Source: Escallonia rubra
Taxonomy: Eukaryota; Streptophyta; Magnoliopsida; Escalloniales; Escalloniaceae
Length of the DNA stretch: 64,000 nt
Direction: 5' to 3'
NCBI GenBank assembly: GCA_033065855.1
Contig: JAVXUO010002916.1
Coordinates: forward strand, 277,496-341,495
Shown: in pieces, positions 1-19,700 of the stretch
Numbering within the stretch: position 1 is the stretch's first letter
Layout: each line of letters starts with the position of its first letter
Made by a program: the position numbers and the translations under genes
Notes under the pieces: generated by a model
What the model saw: only the letters and a program-made list of their open reading frames with translations
Told to the model about the DNA's origin: nothing
Database searches by the model: none

Positions 1-849
1 GGAGCTAGACATTTTGCAGTATTGGTCAGTCAACTACCCACCAGCTTGCTCCTGAGAGAGCTTTGCTTATAACTGGGACAAGTGATCTTAGTCATGGCAT
101 TTTCCAAACAACGTAGGCCTACAACGTATGAAAGCGCTGCCATTTTGAAACAGTTTACTGGGTAGTTGAGTTTTAAATTCATAGAAAGATACAGCCACAC
201 AGGTTTATTCAAGGCCACATCAACAAGACACTTCGCTTTGGTAGTTACACCTTACTGGCCAACACACAGGATTGTTCTAGTTATCTATGACTATGGGGAG
301 TTTGTGTGAACAGTTCAATCGCATGTGATCTTTTCTAAATTTTGACCTCAAACATGAAATTTAGAAACGCGTGAATTTGAAGATTGAAATAGGAAAACGA
401 TGAATAGGTTCTCGAATTTAAACACTTCAATACAGAGGTTGCCTTCAACTCCCCGATCGAGGGCCTATACATGGAGGGACACCTCCATAGGTAATTGGTA
501 TGGCGTCGCTTTTGCAAATTATGGTTGCCATTTATGTGTTTTGTCTAGCAGAGATTTCTTGTTCTTCATGTATCGAATAGGGTGTTTGGAACTCACGAGG
601 CCAACTTATCCCCCTTGATACGAGGGTATCGTACATGTATCTCATAAACAACTTTGACGCGGATCACCTCAAATGACATGCATGAGTTGTGACGATATTC
701 ATTGACGAATGCAGGACACCTTATAGGTTACTAGATAATCTAACATAGATCTCAATAGAATTAATAATATTTTAGGTACTTCTAATACTAATACAACTAA
801 TTTAAAAAAGGAAATCAAGCTAATACAATCTTATCCCAGAAGGCTAATA
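1..849. other. 5' edge of window, no gene recognised
   Basis: Only short open frames of 60-72 codons with no recognisable family. The composition is that of ordinary AT-rich intergenic plant DNA. Nothing further can be supported here. Confidence 0.5.
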
Positions 850-1810
850 ACTACTCGTTTTATTTGTGAAAGCTTCTTCATGACTGCGAGGGTCCTCCAC
901 TTGGGGCTGGTAAAAGCATTTTCTGATTATAATCATCTTCTTTTTCGAGCTGTATAGGTACTCTGACTTGGAAGCCACGCAGTGGCAGTCCCCTTCTCCA
1001 GAACTGAATCGGATACAGTTCGCCACGAGGGAGAAGAAAATTAGAAATGGAGGTGTATAGAAAGGAAAGATTGTGTCATGAAGCTCAGGTGACTAACAGT
1101 AAGGACCTTCTTAGCCTAGCATTGTCTGACTGCTGCTTAGTAGTGGTTTGGTTGATCTCATGGGTGGCTCCCAAAATGCCTCCACCTGCTTCCTGCAGAG
1201 TGGGGTTTGCATCAGTTCCCAAGCAATTTGTGGCAGATGTCGTGGATTTGATTGTTTTCGTTTCTTAAAACCCTGAAGTTTTGGCTGGGGACCCGCTCGA
1301 TTATTTCATGAACTTCATCGTCGTGTTCATGGCAAGTCCAGAGAATATCAGAAACTCGTACATGAGAGCGAAGATGTTGGAGTCCTTGTCTCCTGGATGC
1401 CTGCTCTATTTTAAGGTCATCAAATGTCTCTGGAATATCTTGTCAGATATCTTCTGAAGCTTTATCTTGAGGTTAAGTTTACAGGCTCCCATATGCAGTA
1501 CTATGACAAGTTTAACATTCGCCAAGACATTGCAGAACTTCCCAAATACCCCTGAGAGGTTCCTTGTCATCACAATGTGTGGATATAAATTGCTAAGAAA
1601 GAGGGAAATGGCCTCTTTGAACTCCCTGATTAGTAACATTTATCCTTTTGATGAAGGTCTTGACAAAATTATCGAAGTTAAAGAGCTCAAAGCTGAGATG
1701 TCAAATTAGGTGGCCGGAATGGGAAAAAATACCAGCTCGAGGAAGGAAGAAAATGACCCAACTTCTTCAATCACGTACATGAGAAACTTATTACCCCTTC
1801 TGTTTTTGAA
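850..1810 (+). pseudogene. Degenerate ubiquitin conjugation factor E4 (UFD2/PUB1-type) copy
   Basis: Conceptual translation across all three forward frames recovers consecutive blocks of the UFD2 core of plant E4 factors, which extend ubiquitin chains. In order these are: FICESFFMTARVLHLGLVKAF near 856; ERLCHEAQV and KMPPPASC near 1065-1200; a DYFMNFIVVFMASPENIRN block near 1300; GHQMSLEYLVRYLLKLY near 1420-1465; FTGSHMQYYDKFNIRQDIAEL near 1480-1540; DKIIEVKELKAEMSN near 1660-1706; and a WPEWEKIPAR-like block near 1710. Stop codons and frame changes separate the blocks, so no functional protein is possible. The N-terminal part and the C-terminal U-box are absent. No intron-like gap separates the blocks, which fits a retrocopy or a copied exon fragment. 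The block order follows the family from memory and was not aligned. Confidence 0.8.
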
Positions 1811-2389
1811 GTCATGTATATTGTGCTCTCGTTTTTAGATAGTTGAATGCTACAAAGATTGAATAAACTTTGACAAAGATGTTTACTAATCGCCTTAATT
1901 TTTGTAACACGTTGATGTAACTACGAATAAAGGCAACAATTAGCAGAAAAGAAAGAAAAGTAATCACACGCCAAATATCGAGGAATAAATTCACCTATGT
2001 GATTACATCTTCAAAGTATGAGAGCCTACATTTCACGATTCAATGAAAAATTTTAGCGTGCAAACCCCCTATTCTAGCTCCATCAACAACCCTAGAAAAA
2101 AAATTCGTATTAGTCCAAAAGCTGTAAAAAAAAGGACCGCTGTAACTGAAATCTACTTTAGAGTACTTTTTGTTGACAATGTACGGACTTGTGAGTGCTA
2201 TTATATTGATGGTAATTAATAATGTTACAATTAGTTTTATGGCAATGGGTACATTAAAATTTTTGATATCAGAAATAGCTTATAATCATCTAAAATTCCT
2301 CAAGTAAAAGAGAAAAAAAAAGACGGGAAAAAAGCTAATGACCCCCTGAACAATATGTATTGTGCGATTTCTTTCCCTTTACTTTAAAT
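1811..2389. other. Intergenic, AT-rich, nothing recognised
   Basis: AT-rich sequence with homopolymer A and T runs. No coding or repeat signature was recognised. Confidence 0.5.
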
Positions 2390-3090
2390 TTAAGCACTAA
2401 ACCCCATCTCCCCCCTCAACTGCCGCCCCCACCACCCACCACCATACCCCATCCCCACCCCCATTGAAGTCACCCATCACCACATTATGCGCACGCGCGA
2501 ACACACACACACACACGACTCTACACACACCCACAAACGCGTACACACACAATGCATGAGCGCGCGCGCGTGGGCTTGAGTTTGTGAGTGTGTGTAGTGT
2601 GTATGAAACTGTGTGCGCATATGTTGAGTTTGTGTTTCATGCGCATACAATGGATGTGTGTAGTGAGTGGGGCGCGGGAGTGGGGGGGGTGCAACTGTGG
2701 TGGGGTGGGTGGGTGTTAGTGTTGGTAGGTTTGTGTGTTGTGTGTGCGCGTGTGTTCACTCTATGTGTATGTGTGTTTGGTTGTTTGTATATACGTGCAG
2801 TGGGTCTGGGTGCGTGTTTGTGCGTGAATGGGTGAGTGTCTAGGTGTGTGAGTGTGGGTTAGGTGGAGGGGGGAGGGGGGAGGGGCAACGGTGGTGGGTT
2901 TGCGTGGGTGAGTATGTGTATTATGTGTCTCTGTGTGTGTTCACTGTATGTGGCTGGGTGTGTGTGTTGGATGTGATTGTGTGTGCGTGCAGTGGGCGTG
3001 GGCATGTGTGGTGGTGGGTGGTCGACAGTGAAAGTGGGTGGCGAGATGGGGTGATGGGTGGAAGTGAGAAGGGGGAGAGAGGGGATTGAA
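2390..3090. repeat. Strand-asymmetric CA/CCC then GT/GGG low-complexity tract
   Basis: About 2400-2560 is C/A-rich, with CCACC-type runs and an (AC)n run. From about 2570 to 3085 the strand switches to G/T-rich, with GTGTGT and GGGTGG runs and short GCGC blocks between. The open frames inside (for example 2584-2835 and 2844-3089) are by-products of the simple sequence. The tract ends about 420 bp before the RPB2 start codon. Confidence 0.85.
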
Positions 3091-3299
3091 ATAATGACAT
3101 TTAGTTAAAAAAAAATAAGGGTATTTACGTTATCTCATACAATTCATAACAAATCCGTTTAAGATGTCTAATTTTGTTAACTGTTGATGGGTTTAAATTT
3201 GAAGTGGAGAGAAAAAGTTATACCATGTATATTATAAGCGGTCATTAATTATTTTTCCTGAAAAGAAAAACTTTATCGAATTTGCACGATAAATATTGC

Positions 3300-3509
3300 A
3301 TGCCAACTTTTTGTTTTTACAAATTTGCCCTTAATGTGCCGCCTTATAAGTAACCCACCGCCCCAACCCCCTAAATTCTTGTCCCTTTGGGGTTCTTGTC
3401 CCAAAATAAAAGCCCCCAATACAGAATTCAACATCGTCAAAAGCATTTCTTTCCCTCGTCTTCTCTTTTGACTCTCTCTCAAAACCCTAGCAAGACCTGC
3501 AACCGAAAC
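3300..3509 (+). promoter_or_regulatory. RPB2 promoter and leader with telo-box
   Basis: Upstream of the RPB2 start codon is a pyrimidine-rich leader containing AAAACCCTAG at 3481-3490. Its core AAACCCTA (3482-3489) is a telo-box, a motif frequent in leaders of plant housekeeping and translation genes. Candidate TATA-like A/T stretches lie near 3343-3350 (TTATAAG) and 3402-3410 (AAATAAAAG). The transcription start was not determined. Confidence 0.5.
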
Positions 3510-12586
<9,077 letters not shown>

Positions 12587-13760
12587 AGTGCTTAGCCATG
12601 ATTGTACGACATTCGACGCCCAAAATACAACGGAGTTTGGGATAAATTTGCCCATCGAAATATGACGTTGCAACACTAAAACATAAAACCGTTTTGTGCC
12701 TGAGCCCCTTCAGAATTTTGCGAGAAGTGTTGGTGTCGGCATTAACTACCAAGTGCCACTGTGAAATAGGAGAGAAGTGATGATATCTTGCAAGACTTTG
12801 CCCACCTTACTAGGCTTGTTATTGTATTAATTAATTAATAACTTGATTTCCTTGTACATCTAAGGCTGCTTCTGTATGTGAACTTTGTTATTGTTCAACT
12901 TGAGCCCATAAACTGGTGTTTCTTTTCTTTAAATTTTGGTAAATAAAAGTATAAAAGAATTTATAACCGAAGAGAAGTGATTAAATCCACAATCTGCTTT
13001 TCCAAGTTTCAATCCGATACATGCCTCGGTGAATGGTGACGCTTTCGTCAATCAATGATGCTGCTAGACCTCTACGGCATGACTCGAGCATAAGGGATGA
13101 GCCTTTTAAGCAGCCAAGTCCGTGAACTGATCGTAAATTCTCTTTTTGAACAGTATTATATTGGGTTGATGATATAACACTGTATTGCGCTCGCTAGAAA
13201 GTTAACACTTACCGTTTTTGGCACTGATTATAGTGAAGGACCTATTGACTTTGCACGCAGCATTGCTATTTTTCAATGTGTGAGTTTTATCAATCATCGA
13301 TTTGATTATACGTATCGGGAGCCTGATTACTTCCTCTCTCCACGACTCCTCGGATTCTCCTTCCTATTTTCGTTGTTAATCAACTTATTATTTCCTTGTA
13401 GCTACACACAATCTAGTTGCAGCACCATTTCTTCCTCTAGTTAAAGCAGGCATATTTTCAACGACAAATTAAAATATAAAAAAAATAGCATTTTTCATTC
13501 GGAATTTTCTCACTGATATGATATACTCTTTAAGGCATCAGAATCACAAGGTATGCGTCAAAAAGCTCAGAAAACTGAGTAAACAGTTGGAGGAAAAAAC
13601 TGCTTTTAATTTAATTTAAATTCACAAGTATTTTTAATTTGTGAAAATTGATAATTCCCAAGTACTTTGTCACTAGAAGAAAACTTTAGCGACGGTATAT
13701 GATGAAAACACTTCAGCTCAGAGACCATAGTTCACAGTCGGAGAGCGAGAGAGGGTGACA
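12587..13760. other. RPB2 3' UTR and spacer to the LSD1-like gene
   Basis: T-rich 3' UTR sequence follows the RPB2 stop, with AATAAA-like signals (AATTAATAAC near 12832, AAATAAAAG near 12941). The remainder up to 13760 must hold the promoter of the downstream gene, which is transcribed in the same direction. No clear TATA box was identified. No coding sequence was seen. Confidence 0.55.
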
Positions 13761-16700
13761 ATGGGAAGCAAGCAGCAGCAGGGAGTGGAAGACGTCGAAG
13801 GCCCCCCACCCGGGTGGCAATCTGTACTTCCACTACCGCAAAACGACGTCGTATCGAAAGACCAAGGTCCCCTATCGGGGTGGCAATTTATCCCTACGAA
13901 ACCAGACCCCAAAAGGGAGCAAACTGAACAAGATGAACAAGGCCCTCCACCCGGGTGGGAGTCGAATCCACCACCTCTGCAAATCCCGGAGGCCCAAAAA
14001 GCAGAAGACCCGGCACAGTCGGATCCTCAATTGCCGCCTGCATTTCCTCCCGGTGAGTCTTTTTCTCTCTTTGAACTTCAATGTGCGTAAGGAATGTGTT
14101 TAAGAATAATGATTCAGCAATTACCCAGTAGAGAATTTCTTTTATTACACTAGCTAAAACCCATAAAACCCTTTCAGCTTTGCTTTGAAATCTCAACTTT
14201 TTCGTGTTCTAGTGGCAGTACAATATGGTTGTTTTACTTTTAAATGCATGTATCTATAATTCAGCAATAACCTACAATAGAAGTCCTTGTATTGGAATAG
14301 CTTGTAGCTAAAGCGCACATAGGCATTATTATCTTTAGTAGAAGTTCGATTTGGTTGATTCTATGAATGTCTTCACAATGGCGAAAGCATGTCTCTTTGT
14401 TTACTTGATTTCACTTTATTAACCTTCTTTTCTTAAGGGGTTCACGCGCTGGATAAACTTAAGGTATAAAAAAATTTAATAGCACACAAGATGATTACTC
14501 CACCACATTAAGGATAATGGACTCCATTTTGCTTGTAAGTTGGGGATATTTGCGGGCATATTTTGGGAAACATCCTAAGGTTGCTAACCAAACATAGATT
14601 ATTTCATGTTAGTTTAGTGCTGTAGTTTAAGTTTTTGATGGTTCGCATGTTCCATTTTTAGAATCAAGCAGGCATACCTTATATTAGGGCAATTGCTATT
14701 GCCAAGGCGGTTTCAGCTTTTTAAGATTGTACGTCTTGTGGCATGGTATGTTATGTGGCTGAGATGAACAATCCTAAAATCTTCGTGAGTCATGTTGCTG
14801 AAAGAGGTTCTTTTAAGGGAAAGACCCGTACCATATGAAGTTATTATTATCTCTGGTTGAAATTAGTAAAAAGAAATTGTGAATTTCCTGGATTAGAACT
14901 TATAGTCTGAAGGAAAGTTCCGCTGATGGCTGTGCAACTTAGTAGATCAAAGTGTTCTATGAAATGACCTAATTAACAAAACAAATCTTGTAGAGAAACC
15001 CCAAGTTTGTGTTACTTTGTGTTCTATGAGCATGCATTAATTGAGTGATACTCCTTACCAGTTACCATCCATGAGCATGGAAGACCTCGTGCAATTTCCC
15101 GACCATATCTTGTATTTTTCCTAATTTTTTAAGTTCCTTAGGTTGTTTGAAAATCGAAATTCGTAAAAACAAGGGTGTTTCAGAGGCCAATGAGTGGAAG
15201 ATACGTGGTGGGCTCCCTCTTCCCCTAGCTGTGGGCACCAGGAAAAAGAAATTAGCAAACGGTGTCTTGTATAGTTAAAATAAGCTAGGTTGTCCTTCTC
15301 CACTGTTATTGTTACTATTGTCTTCTATGTTTTTAGTTTATTGTCCTTTACTTTTATAATGTATTTTTCTTGGAGGGGATGTAACTGCTTGATAACTGAA
15401 TTTTGGATAACTCAGATATAAATATGGAAAGTGAACAACAAGGAATTGCAGACGAAGAACAAGAGGAGATGGCAGAAGATGAAGGTCCCCCACCCGGCTG
15501 GGAATCCACCCCCCCTCCACAACCCCAAGAGGTCCAAGAAGAACAACGATACCTTCCAACTGGATTGCTATCTGGTCTGCCACCTCAGCAACTGGCTCCT
15601 TCCACACCACTGTCAGCAATTCCTCCTGGTAAGTCTTTTGCCTCTCTTTAACTTCACTGTGCTTAAACAATGTATATGTACGTGTATACTGCAGCAATGG
15701 CATAGAATATTATTGCTTTTTGGTGAATTAGCTAAAACCCATAAACTCTTTCACTTTAGCTTAAAGTTCTCTATGTTTTTCGTGTTTTACTCTCCTTTTT
15801 CTTGGGTAGGTTGGGAGTTAGACAAAATTAGAAGATATAAGACAACAGTTAATTACTCACCCTTTCCTTATCAGATTAAGGATAATGGACTTCGTTGGCC
15901 TCATAAATTTACGAGAATCCTTGGGTATAGATCGCAAACATCCCTCAGGTCTCAAATCCCCAAGGTGGCTTACCAAACATGGCTTCTTTTTGTGTTAGTT
16001 TAATGTTGTGGTTTGGGTTTTTGACGATTCGGCTATGCCGTTCCAGATTTAAGCATGCGTATCTGTATAGGAAAAAAATGCTACTGAATAAGGAGTTTCA
16101 ACTTTCTGAGATTATGCCTCTGTATAGGGAAATGCTATGGCATAGGCTATTTCAGCTTTCTAACATTGTATATTTTGTGACATGGTATGTTTTGTGTGGT
16201 TGATGAACATTGCTATACTCTTTGCGAGTCGCGTTGCTTAATTTGTACATAAGAAGTTCTCGGGAATTCTAAAGTCTAGTCCAATTAAGATTGCATATTT
16301 TGAAGGAACAATCGAGTGAATTATTTCCCCACCTCTCGAACATGTATTTTTCTGGTTCAAAATATTTCTACTTTGCATAAAATAACTCTTTTTTCTTATT
16401 TCTTTGTGATTTCAGGCATTATTAATAGAAAAAGAAAAGTATTTCTGAAATTGGGATTTGGTCAGAAAGAAAGTTCCGCTGATGGGTTTACAACTTGTAG
16501 ATCAAAATGTTCTACGACTGACTGAATTAACAACAAATCTTTACGAAAAAACCCAAGTTAGTGTTGCTCTGTACCATGAGCATGCATGGATTGAATGACA
16601 CTCCTCACCATCCATATCTTGTTATATTCTTAAGCGTCTACATTCCTTTGAGTATAGAAATTCGTAAAATTAGGGTGCTTCGGAGTTGGTTTTAGGCAAC

Positions 16701-19700
16701 TGTCTGGGAGATGCGGATTAGGTCCTCTTCCTCTAGCTGCCGGTACCAAAGAAAAAAAAAATGTGTAAACCGTGTCTTGAGTAGTTAAATAGGCAAGGTT
16801 GTCATTCTCAAGTATGATTGTTACCGTTATTTCTGTTAGTCTATTGTTTTGTTTTTATTTGTTTCTTTTGGGGGGAATTGAACTTCTTAATAACTGACTT
16901 GTGGATAACTCGGATATAGAAAGGGAAAGTGAACAAGAAGAAGGGCCAAGTGTCAAAGAGGAGGAAATGGAAGAAGATGAAGGGCCCCCACCCGGCTGGG
17001 AATCCATCCCACTTCCACACCCCCCAGAGATCCCAGAAGAACCAGACCAACGCCCCCTACCAGGCTCGCAATCTGATTCGCCACCTAAACAACCGGCTCT
17101 TTCTACATCACCGTCGACAATTTCTCCTAGTAATTCTTTTCCCTCTCTTTAACTTCAGTCTTAAGCAATGTAAGTACATGTGTACAATGCAACAAAAACA
17201 CAACATAATTGCTTTATAAAACTAGCTATTATGCATAAATCATTTTTCTTCGAAATCTCAAATGTTTCATGTTTTATTCTCCTCTTCTTGGGCTGGTTGG
17301 GTGTTGGACAAACCTAGAAGGTATAAGACAATGTTATTATACAAGGTATGGAGAAGATTACTCACCATGTCCTCACCACATTAAGGATAATGAGAATCCT
17401 TGGGTGTAATTTGGCCAACAGCCCTCTCCCTTATATACCTAATCATCAAACATGGCTTTTCGTCTTAGTTTTGTGTTGTGATTAAGGTTTTGATGATTCA
17501 GCCATGCCGTTCTAGAATCAAGTAGGCATGCTATGGATAGGAAAATGCTACTGCGTTAGGTGTTTCAGCTTTCTGAGATTGTACCTTGTGCTTTCAGATC
17601 AATAGCATTTTCCTATAACCTTCCTGATCATATGCTGTCACTTGGCATAGTATGGATTCTGCTATTGATATGATCATTGCTGATATATTGGGAGTCACCT
17701 TTTTACAATTCATTAAACGAGAAGTCTTTGAGAACTCTAAAGTCTGGAACCACTTAACTGCTTTTAAATTAGTATTTCTGTCATGCTCACATGCAGTTTT
17801 CCTATTTAGTAAATTCTACTTTGCATTGCACGAGCATGCATGGACACTTCTTGCCTGCGTACGTAATATCAATTTGCATACAATACCTCATATAATTTGC
17901 CAATTATACTGTAATATTCCTAGCTTTCAAATTCATTAAACAATTCGAGTAAAAGAAAAACTTAACAACAGGGGTGCTTCATTGTTGGCTTGAGGCCACT
18001 GTCTGAGAGATAAGGGTTTACCTCTTCCCCCAGCTGCTACTGACAAAGAAAAAAAAAATACTGCAAATGGTGTACTATGTAGTTAAAATATGCACGGTTG
18101 CACTTGTCCATTATTATTTGTGGTATTCTAATTTATTGTTGGGAAGGTGATGGGAGCTGGGGCGGGGGAACTACTTGATAACTGACCTGTGGATAACTTA
18201 GATATAAAAATGGAAAGTGAACAACAATATATTAAAGACGAAGTAGGGCTGGATACCAAAGAGGAGGAAATGGAAGAAGATGAAGGTCCCCCACCCGGGT
18301 GGGAATCCATCCCCCCTCTGCAACCCCTGGAATTCCAAGAAGAAGAAGACGAAGGGCCCCCACCCGGGTCACAACCCGTTCCTCCGCCGCAACCACCAGC
18401 TCCTCCTACACCACTTTCGGCAACTCCTGGTAAATCTCTCTCATTAACTCCAATTTTTTTAAAATTAAGGTGTATGTCTGTGTGTGCAGGCGGGCGTGAA
18501 TGTGTTTCCGTTCAATGCAGCAAAAACCTACAATGGAATGCTTTTTAATCAAGTTGGCTAAAACCCATAAAACCTTTCACTTCGCCTAAAGATCCCATTT
18601 GTTGTGTCAGTAGAAGTTTAATTCAGAGCATGTCTTGGTACTTTCATTTCTCTTGATCTCATGAGTTGGACAAATTTAGCACTGGCAGGTGTTAAGACAA
18701 TATTACAGCACAAGGTTTCGAGAAGATTACTCGCTCTCTCCTCACCACATTACAGATAATAAGTTCCATTGCTCAAAAATAAAATGAGAAACCTTGGCTA
18801 TATTTTTTACGAGATGGGAGCATCATAAAGTAAGATCTTAAACACCCATCATGTATCAAATCACCTAGTTGGGTAGTCGAGATGTTTTAACAAGAAAACA
18901 TAATGAGATTCTCTCAAGGAAAGACCTGATACTTACCATATGAGGTATTATTCTTTTTGGATTATTTTAAATATATTAGAAAAACCACAAAAAGTCGAGA
19001 AATCGAGATGGGATCCCCATTATGAAGAGAAGTAACTAACACTTTCAAAATAACCATGTGAAGACATTATTGTCAGTGGTCGAAAATATATAGAAAAAAA
19101 AAAGAATTTTCCAACTTGAATATTAGTATGAAGGAAAGTCCACTGATGGTTCACAACTTAATAGCTCAAAGTGTTCAACAAAATGACCGTATTACGAAAA
19201 ATAAAGTTTGTGTTACTTTCTGTACCATGAGCATCTACATCGAGTAATAAACCTTGCCTTCACAACTATCATCCATGGGCATAGAAAACCTCGTACAATT
19301 AGCTGATGTCATGTTGTAATACTACTCAACTTATAAATTCCTTGAGTTACAGAAACTCGTAAATGGGTGCTTCAGAGTTGGCTACAGGCCACTGCCCGAG
19401 GATACGGGTCAAGTTCCCTTTTCTTCAGCTACCAGTGCAGGAGAAAAGAACTCCACAATGTGCTTGAGTTCTTGCTTCCAAAGTTGTCTATATTGTGCTA
19501 CTGTTGTTCTATTAGCATTTTTTGGTTGGGGAAGGGGGGCATGGAAATGTTAACACTTCATGCTTCAGATGTGCAAGAACTGACCCGTGGATAACTCAGA
19601 TTTAATAGTGGAAAGTGAACAACAAGACATCAAAGGCAAAGAAAGTCCCCCTCCTGGATGGCAATCCATGCCTCCACCATAACCGTCAACTGCGACCACA

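Noticed and set aside
2584-3089. Two Cys/Val-rich open frames
   Set aside because: They are translations of GT-rich simple sequence with no coding character.
13755-13760. Start of the LSD1-like gene six bases upstream at GTG
   Set aside because: Plant nuclear genes initiate at ATG; the first in-frame ATG is 13761.
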